64,000 nt of DNA from contig NZ_QWGG01000005.1 of NCBI RefSeq assembly GCF_003730195.1, positions 62,001 to 126,000 of the forward strand. The letters run 5' to 3'. The notes beneath the pieces are model-generated. The model was not told where the DNA came from. It did no database searches and worked only from the letters and a program-made list of their open reading frames with translations. Source of the stretch: Halosimplex salinum. GTDB lineage: Archaea; Halobacteriota; Halobacteria; Halobacteriales; Haloarculaceae. Positions 16,181 through 24,722 of this stretch are shown piece after piece (position 1 is the stretch's first letter; the number at the start of each line of letters is the position of its first letter). The position numbers and the translations under genes were made by a program.

Positions 16181-17383
16181 TCAGGCCGACACGTCGAGCG
16201 CTTCGACGACGATTTCCGGGTCCCGCAGCAGGCGATGCTCGAGGTAGCTGCCTTCGCCCTGCCCGCCGCCGGTGTGGTTCGACTCAGTCACGCCGAGGAA
16301 CGACTGCTCTTTGAGCAATCGGTACACTCGGTCCTCGGAGAGCGGTTCGGCGCCCTCTCCCTGCGCGAGAGTCACGTAGAGGTTGTACACGCGGTGGGTC
16401 CTGAACGCGGCCTGCGCGGGATTGTCGGTGGTCAGCAACGCGAGCGCGCGCAGGATGTACTTCACGTGCGGCGTCGTCCCGCTCACCAGCTTCTCGAAGC
16501 GGTTCACCTCCGCCCGCTTGACCGCGTCGTCGACGTGTGCGACCGTGACCGACTCGGTCCCCTGCTTCTCTGCGAGACGCCCGGCTTCGTACAGCGTGTC
16601 GATCGCCTTTCGCGCGTCCCCGTGTTCCTTCGCGGAGAGCGCCGCGACCTTCGGGATGACGTCTCCCTCGAGGACGCCGTCCTCGAACGCGTCCGTCCGG
16701 TTGTCGAGAATCTCGCGGAGCTGGCCGGCGTCGTAGGGGTCGAACACCAGTTCGTTGTCCTGGAGGCTGGAGTCGATCCGCTCGTTGAGCCGCTCGCGGT
16801 ACTCGATCTTGTTACTGATGCATATCGCCCCGATGTGAGTCTTCGACTTCCCGCTCTCGCGAGCCCGGGAGAGGCTCCGGAGGAGTTCGTCGTCGTCGAG
16901 TTTGTCGATCTCGTCGAGGATGACGACGAGGGAGTCGACGCCGAAGTCGTCGAGCAGGTCCCACGTGATGTCCCGGTAGTCCGCAGCGGCGATGCCGACG
17001 CGCGGGACGTCCACGTCGGCGTCCAGGTTCACGGCGAGCTGACGAGCCATCTCCCGACTCGCCTTCGTCTCGGTCTGGTAGTCCGAACAGTCGACGTACG
17101 CGTGCTGGAACGTGATGTCGTTGGTCTCGGCCTCGGTGTGGGCCTCTCGAGCCACACACCGGGTAACGAGTGACTTTCCCGCTCCCGTCTTCCCGTAGAC
17201 GATCGTGGTCTCCGGCGGGCCACCGATCGTCGCCGGTCCGAGCGCCTGTCCGATCGAGTTCACCTCGTCGTCGCGGCCGACGACCCGCTCTAGTTCGGGG
17301 ACGTGACCGACACGGAGTAGCTCTCGATTCGCAAATATCCCACCCGTCTCGAAGATGTTGTTCGTCTGCTCGGTATCTGGCAT
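16181..17383 (-). CDS. orc1: Orc1/Cdc6 family replication initiator
   Basis: A 400-residue initiator from the ATG at 17383. An AAA+ ATPase domain has Walker A GKTGAGKS (residues 64-71), Walker B VVILDEIDKL (D157/E158), sensor 1 GAICISNK and sensor 2 within EHGDARKAIDTL. A C-terminal winged-helix domain (about 300-400: AQAAFRTHRVYNLYVTLAQGEG and DRVYRLLKEQSFLG) contacts origin DNA. Haloarchaea carry many orc1/cdc6 paralogues, usually beside the origin each recognises. Here 620 bp of repeat-containing non-coding DNA lies directly upstream. ATPase motifs are intact, so it is probably active. The gene number within the orc series cannot be assigned. Confidence 0.9.
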   Translation of the reverse strand: MPDTEQTNNIFETGGIFANRELLRVGHVPELERVVGRDDEVNSIGQALGPATIGGPPETTIVYGKTGAGKSLVTRCVAREAHTEAETNDITFQHAYVDCSDYQTETKASREMARQLAVNLDADVDVPRVGIAAADYRDITWDLLDDFGVDSLVVILDEIDKLDDDELLRSLSRARESGKSKTHIGAICISNKIEYRERLNERIDSSLQDNELVFDPYDAGQLREILDNRTDAFEDGVLEGDVIPKVAALSAKEHGDARKAIDTLYEAGRLAEKQGTESVTVAHVDDAVKRAEVNRFEKLVSGTTPHVKYILRALALLTTDNPAQAAFRTHRVYNLYVTLAQGEGAEPLSEDRVYRLLKEQSFLGVTESNHTGGGQGEGSYLEHRLLRDPEIVVEALDVSA

Positions 17384-17583
17384 CGAGTACGCTGCTAGAT
17401 TCGGACACCGACCATAAACCTGCCGACTACGCAACGAGTGTATTCGCTCTAACACGCTTCCGACCGGTTTTCTGGCGATCTCAGACCAGTATAAATTTAA
17501 ATCGTTCTCTTAGAGACACCTGAGACCGAGTGAAAGAGGAGTTCACAGTCGCTGTGCGGTCGTCGAAGTACGTTTCGGGCCGT

Positions 17584-17753
17584 CCTGATAGTCTCGAACG
17601 TTCAGGCACCGACGTGTCCTGCCATTCCCGGAAGTTCGGGCACGGGCGCGTCCTGCCATTCCCGGAAGTTCGGGCACGGGCGCGTCCTGCCATTCCCGGA
17701 AGTTCGGGCACGGGCGCGTCCTGCCATTCCCGGAAGTTCGGGCACGGACGCGT
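17584..17753. repeat. 34-bp tandem repeats (one degenerate and four near-identical units)
   Basis: Units begin at 17584 (degenerate), 17618, 17652, 17686 and 17720, exactly 34 bp apart with no spacer. The conserved core is CATTCCCGGAAGTTCGGGC. The period is not a multiple of three, so open frames crossing it are artefacts. It contains a CCCG-N6-CGGG dyad. No spacer diversity exists, which excludes a CRISPR array. Confidence 0.85.
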
Positions 17754-17755
17754 CC

Positions 17756-17880
17756 GGTTACACTCGGTACCCGGTGTGTCTCTCGAACACGTGACCCTCT
17801 CGAGTTCGATCTCGAGACGCCGAGCCCGCCGGGGATCGGAGCCGGCGAAAATCTCGGTTTCACTCGTTACGGGGTGTGTC
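17756..17880. repeat. Pair of 25-bp direct repeats 100 bp apart
   Basis: 17756-17780 and 17856-17880 match at 21 of 25 positions; both contain CACTCG and end GGTGTGTC. The exact 100-bp offset and the position next to the 34-bp iterons suggest a second class of protein-binding site in the candidate origin. Confidence 0.55.
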
Positions 17881-18003
17881 CGTACGGAGGTATCCGGTGT
17901 TTGCACCAGCTCGGGGCGGACCTACCGAGGATTCGAGGTCGTGAACTCCCCCTCGTACGACGCTCGGAGACTTTCCTCGGGCTGCGGTGAGGGAACGAGA
18001 ACT

Positions 18004-18633
18004 CTATCGACTCGACCGGCGGAGGTCCCATTCGCCGTCCTCGTACGCCAGAACGGTGTCGAAGAGGTCGAGCATCGTCTCGATGGTCTGGTCGTCGTGT
18101 GCGTGCGGGTCGAGATGGTAGTGAGCGACGGCCTCGGTCGCCTCGCACCGCTCCGTGACGACGTTGAGGAACTTGAACGCCTGTGGGAGCTCGACGTACT
18201 GCAACAGCGCCGACACCGACTGAAAACAGACGGCGACCTGTCGGTCGGGGTCTGCGTCGGCCCATCCGTCGAGACAGTCGGTGATCCGCACGCCCAGTCG
18301 CGTCAGGTTCTGGGGCGAGCCGACGCAGTCGACCTTCTGGGCGGGCGACTCGCCCGACTCGTCGCTTCGAGACGTGTTCGACCGGGCGTCGGCGTCGACG
18401 GTGACGATCCGACTTCGCTTGGGGTAGGTCCCGACCACCCGCTGCCAGGCGTCGAGGTGGTCGCTCGGCGACTGCGTGAACAGGATGGAGAGCGCGTTCA
18501 CGTCCGACGGCGCTACAGGGGTCAACAGGTCCAGACAGACCTGTGATTCGTCGCCCGTGAACGAGGGACACATGACGAGTACGTTGTCTCCCGGTTGCAC
18601 CGACGCCGAGACACGCTCGGTGATGGGGCACAT
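18004..18633 (-). CDS. Degenerate RecA/KaiC-fold (HTR-like) signalling protein
   Basis: A 209-residue protein that resembles the haloarchaeal 'HTR-like' RecA-superfamily proteins related to KaiC/RAD55. The first strand and P-loop region reads DNVLVMCPSFTGDESQVCLDLL and lacks the GK[ST] of a working Walker A. Later strands are NALSILFTQSPSDHLDAW, KRSRIVTVDADA and DRQVAVCFQSVSALLQYVELPQAFKFLNVV. Related proteins are encoded at 44074-44736 and 46908-47567 in this window. The upstream region is A/T-rich and may be its promoter (GTTGATAAATC). The nearest large neighbour is the candidate origin. A signalling role is a family-level assumption. Confidence 0.65.
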   Translation of the reverse strand: MCPITERVSASVQPGDNVLVMCPSFTGDESQVCLDLLTPVAPSDVNALSILFTQSPSDHLDAWQRVVGTYPKRSRIVTVDADARSNTSRSDESGESPAQKVDCVGSPQNLTRLGVRITDCLDGWADADPDRQVAVCFQSVSALLQYVELPQAFKFLNVVTERCEATEAVAHYHLDPHAHDDQTIETMLDLFDTVLAYEDGEWDLRRSSR

Positions 18634-18718
18634 ACTACTGAGTTGACTTATCTATCCTGCCTCGTGTTGATAAATCTATGTCTCGGTCGTCGACGCCGCC
18701 ACAGGTTCGACGACGCGG

Positions 18719-19699
18719 TTAGTCTCGAACGAGCGGTTCGTACCAGTCGCGATTCGCCCGATACCACTCGACGAAGGCGTCGACGCCCTCGCGGATGGTG
18801 TGGGTCGGTTCGTAGTCGATCAACTCGCTGGCCTTCTCGATGTCGGCGTGGCTGTGGTCGGCGTCCACGTCGTACCCCTTGGTGTACTCCAGGTCGAGGT
18901 CGGGCGCCAGCTGGTCGCGGATCTCCTCGGCGAGCGTCCGGATCTCGATGTTGTCCGTGCTACCGACGTTCATCACTTCGCCGTCGGCCGCGTCGGTCGA
19001 GAGCAGCGCGCGGTTGGCCGCGAGGATGTCCGCGACGTAGGTCATGTCGCGGGTCTGCGTGCCGTCGCCGTAGATGACCGGCGGCTCCCCGTTGATACAG
19101 CGAGAGACGAAGTTCGAGATGGCCATGTTCGGGCGCATCCGTGGGCCGTACACGGTGAAGTATCGCAGGGCGACCGCGGGGACGCCGTAGCGCTCGGCGT
19201 ACACCATCGCGTAGCGCTCGGCGGCGAGTTTCGACGCGCCGTAGGGGCTGATCGGCGTCGTGAGGTGGTCCTCGTCGTAGGGGAGATAGCGGGGCTTGCC
19301 GTACACCGACGAGGAACTCGCGAGGACGAGGCGCTCGACCCCGTGTTCGCGGGCGGCGTCCAGGACGTTCAGCGTCCCGTCGACGTTCACCTCGTCGTAC
19401 TTGCGAGGACTGTAGTCGGTTCGGACGCCGGCCTGTGCGGCCTGATGATACACGTAGTCGGCCTCGGCGACGAGTTCGTCGACCGTCTCGGCGTCGCGCA
19501 CGTCGCCCTCGACGAGTTCGTAGGACCCATCGCTCTCGTCGGCGGCCGCGCGGCCCGCCTCGACGTTGTGTTCTTTGATCCGCGTGTCGTAGTACGGGTC
19601 GAAGTTGTCCAGCACGACCACGTCGTGGTCGTCGCCGGCGAACGTCTCCGCGAGGTGACCGCCGATGAAGCCGGCGCCACCCGTGACCAGGATACGCAT
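18719..19699 (-). CDS. NAD-dependent nucleotide-sugar epimerase (GalE/UDP-GlcA epimerase type)
   Basis: A 326-residue extended short-chain dehydrogenase starting at the ATG at 19699. The Rossmann motif GGAGFIG is at residues 7-13, the catalytic Tyr/Lys pair is Y153-x3-K157 (SPYGASK), and the upstream Ser/Thr is in ASSSSVYG (near 130). VYGPRMRPNMAISNF and the GDGTQTRDMTYV substrate loop match UDP-glucose/UDP-glucuronate 4-epimerases. It forms a same-strand pair with the AglF-like nucleotidyltransferase (88-bp spacing), with a UDP-glucose dehydrogenase nearby. It probably makes a UDP-sugar for surface glycans. Fold and catalytic residues are certain; the sugar is not. Confidence 0.85.
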   Translation of the reverse strand: MRILVTGGAGFIGGHLAETFAGDDHDVVVLDNFDPYYDTRIKEHNVEAGRAAADESDGSYELVEGDVRDAETVDELVAEADYVYHQAAQAGVRTDYSPRKYDEVNVDGTLNVLDAAREHGVERLVLASSSSVYGKPRYLPYDEDHLTTPISPYGASKLAAERYAMVYAERYGVPAVALRYFTVYGPRMRPNMAISNFVSRCINGEPPVIYGDGTQTRDMTYVADILAANRALLSTDAADGEVMNVGSTDNIEIRTLAEEIRDQLAPDLDLEYTKGYDVDADHSHADIEKASELIDYEPTHTIREGVDAFVEWYRANRDWYEPLVRD

Positions 19700-19787
19700 T
19701 GGTCGTAGGACCGATCGGACCGGAGAAAAAGCCATCGTCACAGCGGTCGGAACGGCGTGTGGGAGACCGCTCACTCCCGGTCGGCGA

Positions 19788-20549
19788 CTATTCCGCGGTC
19801 GCGTCGGCCTGCTCGGGGTCCTCGCCGTCGACGACACCGGCCTCCTGCAGCCGTTTTTCGGCCGACTCGCGGTCCTCGGGGTAGCCCACGTCGGTGCGCC
19901 AGCCGTCCATGCGGATGGCGTCGATAGTACGACCGGAGTGGATGAGCAGGTCGATGGCGTCGCTGATCTCGTACTCGCCGCGATTGGACGGCTGGACGAG
20001 GTGGCAGGCGTGGAGGATCGCCGGCGTGAACGTGTAGAAGCCGGTCATCACGAGGTTCGAGGGCGGGTCCTCGGGCTTCTCGATGACGTCGGTGATCTCG
20101 CCGTACTTGTTCGTGTCGCAGACGCCGTACCGGGAGGCTTCCTCCCAGGGGACCTCCTCGACGAGGAAGGCGGCGTCGGCGCGGGACTCGGCCTGTCGGT
20201 TGACGACGTCATCCAGATTGGCCTGGAAGATGTTGTCGCCGAGCATCAGCATGAAGTCGTCGTCGATGTGCTCTTCGACGGTGAGCAGCGCGTGGGCGAG
20301 CCCCTTCTGTTCGCGCTGGTGGGCGTAGGTGATCGGGACGCCCTCGAATTCGTCTTCGAAGTGGTTGATGATCGCCTGTTTCTTGTAGCCGACGACGACC
20401 AGCAGTTCGTCGGCGCCGAGTTCGACCAGTTGCTCGAAACAGTGCGTGAGGATGGGTTTGCCCGCGACCTCGACCATGCCCTTGGGTTTGTCCTCGGTCA
20501 GCGGACGCAGGCGCGTCCCCTCACCGGCGGCCAACACGACGGCTTGCAT
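19788..20549 (-). CDS. aglF: Sugar nucleotidyltransferase, AglF-like (UTP/dTTP-glucose-1-phosphate)
   Basis: A 253-residue nucleotidyltransferase with the N-terminal signature AAGEGTRLRPLT and the lysine-containing KPKGMVEVAGKPI; a second catalytic segment is DNIFQANLDDVV. The length and the C-terminal GWRTDVGYPEDRESAEKRL match haloarchaeal AglF, a glucose-1-phosphate uridylyltransferase of the N-glycosylation pathway. It makes UDP-glucose (or dTDP-glucose) that the neighbouring epimerase and UDP-glucose dehydrogenase could use. Gene order and strand suggest co-transcription with the epimerase. The family is certain; the nucleotide preference is inferred. Confidence 0.8.
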   Translation of the reverse strand: MQAVVLAAGEGTRLRPLTEDKPKGMVEVAGKPILTHCFEQLVELGADELLVVVGYKKQAIINHFEDEFEGVPITYAHQREQKGLAHALLTVEEHIDDDFMLMLGDNIFQANLDDVVNRQAESRADAAFLVEEVPWEEASRYGVCDTNKYGEITDVIEKPEDPPSNLVMTGFYTFTPAILHACHLVQPSNRGEYEISDAIDLLIHSGRTIDAIRMDGWRTDVGYPEDRESAEKRLQEAGVVDGEDPEQADATAE

Positions 20550-20677
20550 ACTCCCGAGTGGTCGGTCCTCGCGTAAAACTCTTGTCGATAGGCGAACCCC
20601 TTCGCCCGGCGACGGATAGGGGGCCAGCGAATGCCAGCGCCAGTCGTTTCGGTCTCTGGCCCGAACGAGTGGCCACG

Positions 20678-21877
20678 ATGGGAGGCGACGACCCGCGGCC
20701 GACCCGGCGATCCCGCGTCGGCTGGTGGCTGTTCGTCGCCGCGCTCGCGGCCGCCGCGGCGTACGTCGCGTACTCGTTCGTGGGGATGCTCGTCGCCGGC
20801 CTGTTCGGCTACTACGCGACGCGCCCGATCAACGACCGCGTCGAGGAGGTGATCGACTCCGACGCCGTCGCGGCCGGCGCGACCGTGCTGGTCGTCCTCC
20901 TGCCGGTCGTCCTCGTCACGCTGTACGCGGGATTCCAGATCGCGCTCGCCGCGCAGAGCCTGATCGGCGGGGCGGTCGACCCGCTCTCCTTCGCCGCCCA
21001 GTACTTCGGACTCGGCGACCTCCCCGCCGACGAGCGGGAGGCCGTGCGGACGGTTATCCAGGACCCCGGCGAGTTCCTCGAGAACCCCCAACAGACGGCC
21101 CAGACAGTTCTCGAACGGGGGCTGACCGTACTCTCGACCGTCGCGAGCACGCTCCTGTTCCTCGCGCTGGCGATCACCCTCTCGTACTTCCTGCTGAAGA
21201 CCGACGACGCGCTGTCCGACGCGCTCCGGGAACTGTTCGGCGGCCGCGACACGACCGCCTACGCCTACGCGACGGCCGTCGACTCGGACCTCGAGTCGGT
21301 CTTCTTCGGCAACTTCCTCTTCGTCGTCGTCATGGCCGTCGTCGCGACGGCCGCCTACTGGGTGACCAACCTGCTCCTCGGCCCCGCGCTCCGCGTCCCG
21401 ATGGTCCCGGCACTGGGCTTCCTGACGGGTGTCGCGAGCCTGATCCCCGTGGTCGTCGGGAAGGTCGTCTACGTCCCCGTGCTCGCGTATCTCGCGCTCC
21501 AGGCCGTTCGAACCGAGGGGACGCCGCTCCCCGCGGTCGGCGGCGTGGCGGTCGGCTATTTCCTCCTGCTGGACTTCCTCCCGCAGACGTTCCTGCAACC
21601 GTACATCTCCGGGCGGGACCTCGACGCGACGATGCTGCTGTTCGCCTACATCCTCGGCCCGATCCTGTTCGGCTGGTACGGCTTCTTCCTCCTCCCGATC
21701 CTCTTCATCCTGATGCTCGAGGCCGTCCGAATCGCCCTGCCGGAACTCCTCCACGGCGAACGGCTGACCCACACGGCGACACTGGGCGACGACGTCGGTG
21801 CCGACCCGCAGGAGGAAGGCCCGGTCCCCACGGACGAACCGGGCGAGAGCGGTACCGGACCGTCGTCGGACGAGTGA
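20678..21877 (+). CDS. AI-2E family membrane transporter
   Basis: A 399-residue membrane protein starting at the ATG at 20678. It has about eight hydrophobic spans: two at the N-terminus (VGWWLFVAALAAAAAYVAY, FVGMLVAGLFGYYATRPI), one near 70, and a block from 160 to 380 with LSYFLLKTDDALSDAL, FLTGVASLIPVVVGKVVYVPV and DFLPQTFLQPYISGRDLD. These are hallmarks of the AI-2E/TqsA (PerM) family, which includes exporters and Na+/H+ antiporters. A hydrophilic acidic tail ends the protein. It lies between glycan biosynthesis genes on opposite strands. The family is clear; the transported substrate is unknown. Confidence 0.8.
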   Translation: MGGDDPRPTRRSRVGWWLFVAALAAAAAYVAYSFVGMLVAGLFGYYATRPINDRVEEVIDSDAVAAGATVLVVLLPVVLVTLYAGFQIALAAQSLIGGAVDPLSFAAQYFGLGDLPADEREAVRTVIQDPGEFLENPQQTAQTVLERGLTVLSTVASTLLFLALAITLSYFLLKTDDALSDALRELFGGRDTTAYAYATAVDSDLESVFFGNFLFVVVMAVVATAAYWVTNLLLGPALRVPMVPALGFLTGVASLIPVVVGKVVYVPVLAYLALQAVRTEGTPLPAVGGVAVGYFLLLDFLPQTFLQPYISGRDLDATMLLFAYILGPILFGWYGFFLLPILFILMLEAVRIALPELLHGERLTHTATLGDDVGADPQEEGPVPTDEPGESGTGPSSDE

Positions 21878-21973
21878 GTGACGCGGGGTGACCGACGGCG
21901 CCGACCCCCTCGCGACGCGGCCGCTCACCCGGATCCGAATCCTGAAGGGCGGCGGTAGCGAAGCCACGCGTCA

Positions 21974-24685
21974 ATGCACGTCAGTATCGTCGGCAGCGGC
22001 TACGTCGGCACGACTGTCGCCGCCTGTCTCGCCGACCTGGGCCACGACGTGACGAACATCGACGTCGACGAGGACGTCGTCGCCGCCATCAACGACGGTG
22101 ACTCGCCGATCCACGAGCCCGGGCTGGACGAACTGGTCGCCGAGCACGCGGGCGACACTCTGCGCGCAACGACCGACTACGACGCCGTCCGGGAGACGGA
22201 CGTGACCTTCCTCGCGCTTCCGACCCCGTCGGAGGCCGACGGCAGCATCGACCTCGCGTACATGGAAGCCGGCGCCGCCTCTCTCGGCGAGGCCCTCGCC
22301 GAGAAAGACGGGGACCACCTCGTCGTCGTCAAGAGCACCGTCGTCCCCGGTTCGACGGAAGATGTCGTCACCCCCGCCATCGAGGACGCCTCCGGGAAGA
22401 CCGCGGGCGAGGACTTCCACGTCTCGATGAACCCCGAATTCCTCCGGATGGGGACCGCCGTCGCGGACTTCCTCGACCCCCAGAAAATCGTCTTCGGCGC
22501 CCGCGAGGAGCGCGCGTACGAGACGCTCCGCGGCGTGTTCGCGCCGCTAGTCGAATCCACCGACGCCGCCGTCGTCGAGACCGGGATCCGGGAAGCCGAG
22601 ATGATCAAGTACGCCAACAACGGTTTCCTCGCCGCCAAGGTCTCCCTCATCAACGACATCGGGAACGTCTGCAAGGAGTTCGACGTCGACGCCTACGAGG
22701 TGGCCGACGCCATCGCGCTGGACGACCGTATCGGCGGGAAGTTCCTCCGCTCCGGTCTGGGTTGGGGTGGGAGCTGTCTCACCGGCGATCAACGAGTGAT
22801 GGCAAAAGACGGGAATGGGACGAAACTCCTGACGCTGTCCGAGTTTTTCGATCGATACGTCTCTGACGGCGCCGTCGACGACGTGTCCGTCCTCAGTTGC
22901 GACGAACAGGGTGAGTTTTCATTCAAGTCCGTAACGGCCGCGACGAAGCGCCCGTACGACGACGAACTCTATACGGTCGGGACGAAGATGAACAAAGAGG
23001 TCACGGTCACCAAGGACCATCCGATGGTGACTGTCGAGCGGGGCGAATCCGTGATCCGTGATGCTGAGGAGCTTTCCCCAGGCGACCAGATACCAGTTCA
23101 GACTGGCCTGCCAGAAGACCCCCTCGGCACGATCGATCTAATCGACCTCGTCGAGTCTTCAGAACAGTTCGACAACTCGAACGTCTACCTCAAACCGTCC
23201 TTCGAACTAGAGACGATCGACGACGAGTTCCGCGAGGTACTGGCCGAATACAACCGGCAGTTCAGTTACTCGAAGTTACACGACCTCGTCAGAGGCAACT
23301 ACCTCCCGCTGAACGTGTTCCTCGAGTACGAGGTGGAGCTACCGATCGACCGTCGTGACCTCTCGCTCTATACGGCTGTTGGTGGCGGACAAACGTACGT
23401 TCCTGCAGTCATCGACGCGGACGCGGCGTTCTGGCGATTCATCGGCTACTACCTCAGTGAGGGGCATATCAACGAGGACGTTTCTGGAAATGGCTCCACT
23501 CCCCGAAAACGCGTCTTTCTGAGCTTTCATCCGAGTGACGAACCGGAGTACGTCTCCGAGGTCGAATCGTATTACCGGAGCCTCGGTATCCGACCGCGGA
23601 TCGAGACGCAGGACACGGCCACACAGATCGAAGTCTCGAGTCGAGTACTCGCCCATCTACTCGAACGACTCGGTTGCGGTACGGGGTCGTATTCCGCATC
23701 TATTCCGGATCTGGCGTATCAGGAGCCGCCGGAGCACAGGAAAGCGCTCCTGTCGGGGCTGTTCCGTGGCGACGGGCACATCGAATACACGAGTCATTCG
23801 AACGCGGTCGTGTACGACTACGGGTCAGTGAGCAAGGAACTGATTCAGGGGATGCAGTTCCTCCTGCACAGCCTCGGAATCGTTCCGAGCTACAAAACGT
23901 CCCAGTCGGCGAAATCGACCCGACCGGCGCATTTCCTTCGAGTAAGCTCGAAACGACAGATAGCACTACTGAAGGAGATGTTCCTGCCTGCCGAACAGAC
24001 GAAGATCCAGGATCGACTCGACGGCTACGACAGGGATATCAAACCGACTGGACACGCAGATGGCGGCACGCATACCACGGTCAAAGTGAACGAGATCTCC
24101 GTCGAAGCGGCCTCGACCGAGGTCTACTCGCTGGAGGTCGAAGACAACCACACGTTCGTGACGACAGATGGCCTCGTGGTACACAACTGCTTCCCAAAAG
24201 ACACGAACGCCATCATCGCGGCCGCCCGGAGCGTGGGTTACGAGCCCCCGATGCTGGAGGCCGCTGTCGAGGTCAACGACGCCCAACCCGAGCGCCTCCT
24301 CTCGCTGCTCGACGAACGAGCGGACGTGCGCGGCGAGCGCGTGGCGGTGCTCGGACTGTCGTTCAAGCCCGGGACCGACGACGTGCGCGGGACGCGCGCG
24401 GTGCCGGTCATCGAGGGGCTCCAGAAGCGCGGGGCCGAAGTGGTCGCCTACGACCCCGTCGCGGCCGAGAGCTTCGCCGAGTACTACGAGGATATCGAGG
24501 TCGAATACGCGGCGTCGGCGGCCGAGGCGCTGGAGGGCGCCCACGCGGCCGTCGCGGTCACCGACTGGGACGAGTTCGCCGCGCTCGACGGCGAGTTCGA
24601 CGCGATGGCGAACCCCCTCGTCGTCGACGGGCGCCACATCGTCGAACGGCGCGACGGCATCGAGTACGTCGGCCTGACGTGGTGA
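21974..24685 (+). CDS. UDP-glucose 6-dehydrogenase precursor with intein
   Basis: The 903-codon gene encodes a UDP-glucose/GDP-mannose dehydrogenase interrupted in frame by an intein (residues 268-738). After splicing the enzyme is 432 residues, the normal length. The N-terminal Rossmann domain starts HVSIVGSGYVGTTVA, the substrate domain contains MIKYANNGFLAAKVSLIND, and the C-terminal UDP-binding domain has LGLSFKPGTDDVRGTRA. The catalytic motif GWGGS-CFPKDT is split exactly before its nucleophilic Cys, which is also the first C-extein residue. The enzyme oxidises UDP-glucose to UDP-glucuronate in the cytoplasm for surface polysaccharide or N-glycan. Activity therefore depends on splicing. 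A good ATG start follows a short A/T-poor leader. Confidence 0.92.
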   Translation: MHVSIVGSGYVGTTVAACLADLGHDVTNIDVDEDVVAAINDGDSPIHEPGLDELVAEHAGDTLRATTDYDAVRETDVTFLALPTPSEADGSIDLAYMEAGAASLGEALAEKDGDHLVVVKSTVVPGSTEDVVTPAIEDASGKTAGEDFHVSMNPEFLRMGTAVADFLDPQKIVFGAREERAYETLRGVFAPLVESTDAAVVETGIREAEMIKYANNGFLAAKVSLINDIGNVCKEFDVDAYEVADAIALDDRIGGKFLRSGLGWGGSCLTGDQRVMAKDGNGTKLLTLSEFFDRYVSDGAVDDVSVLSCDEQGEFSFKSVTAATKRPYDDELYTVGTKMNKEVTVTKDHPMVTVERGESVIRDAEELSPGDQIPVQTGLPEDPLGTIDLIDLVESSEQFDNSNVYLKPSFELETIDDEFREVLAEYNRQFSYSKLHDLVRGNYLPLNVFLEYEVELPIDRRDLSLYTAVGGGQTYVPAVIDADAAFWRFIGYYLSEGHINEDVSGNGSTPRKRVFLSFHPSDEPEYVSEVESYYRSLGIRPRIETQDTATQIEVSSRVLAHLLERLGCGTGSYSASIPDLAYQEPPEHRKALLSGLFRGDGHIEYTSHSNAVVYDYGSVSKELIQGMQFLLHSLGIVPSYKTSQSAKSTRPAHFLRVSSKRQIALLKEMFLPAEQTKIQDRLDGYDRDIKPTGHADGGTHTTVKVNEISVEAASTEVYSLEVEDNHTFVTTDGLVVHNCFPKDTNAIIAAARSVGYEPPMLEAAVEVNDAQPERLLSLLDERADVRGERVAVLGLSFKPGTDDVRGTRAVPVIEGLQKRGAEVVAYDPVAAESFAEYYEDIEVEYAASAAEALEGAHAAVAVTDWDEFAALDGEFDAMANPLVVDGRHIVERRDGIEYVGLTW
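22775..24187 (+). other. Intein (471 aa) with LAGLIDADG homing endonuclease domain
   Basis: The intein begins with Cys (CLTGDQRVMAKDG, block A) and ends LVVHN before the host Cys (block G). Block B is VTVTKDHPMVTV with the conserved Thr and His, and block F is VYSLEVEDNHTFVTTDG. Two DOD endonuclease motifs are present: FWRFIGYYLSEGHI (precursor residues 486-499) and LLSGLFRGDGHI (592-603). All splicing residues (Cys1, block B His, penultimate His, Asn, +1 Cys) are intact, so splicing and homing are probably active. The segment is visibly less G+C-rich than its host gene, as expected for a mobile insertion. Confidence 0.95.
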
Positions 24686-24722
24686 CTGACGAACGACGCA
24701 CGAGTGCCCGGTCCGCCGACGA

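Larger units (their letters stand above)
17384..18003. other. Candidate replication origin next to orc1
   Basis: The 620-bp gap upstream of orc1 holds an A/T-rich patch (TATAAATTTAAATCG, about 17490-17504), four near-identical plus one degenerate 34-bp tandem units (17584-17753), a pair of 25-bp imperfect direct repeats 100 bp apart (17756-17780 and 17856-17880) and a TCTCGAG-N6-CTCGAGA dyad (17798-17817). An unwinding element plus iteron-like repeats beside an initiator gene is the usual layout of haloarchaeal secondary origins. I did not find the canonical haloarchaeal ORB G-string, so recognition would be specific to this Orc1. Confidence 0.5.

Noticed and set aside
17618-17753. The 34-bp repeats as a CRISPR array
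   Set aside because: The units are directly adjacent with no spacers, and no cas gene is nearby. They fit iterons or a satellite instead.
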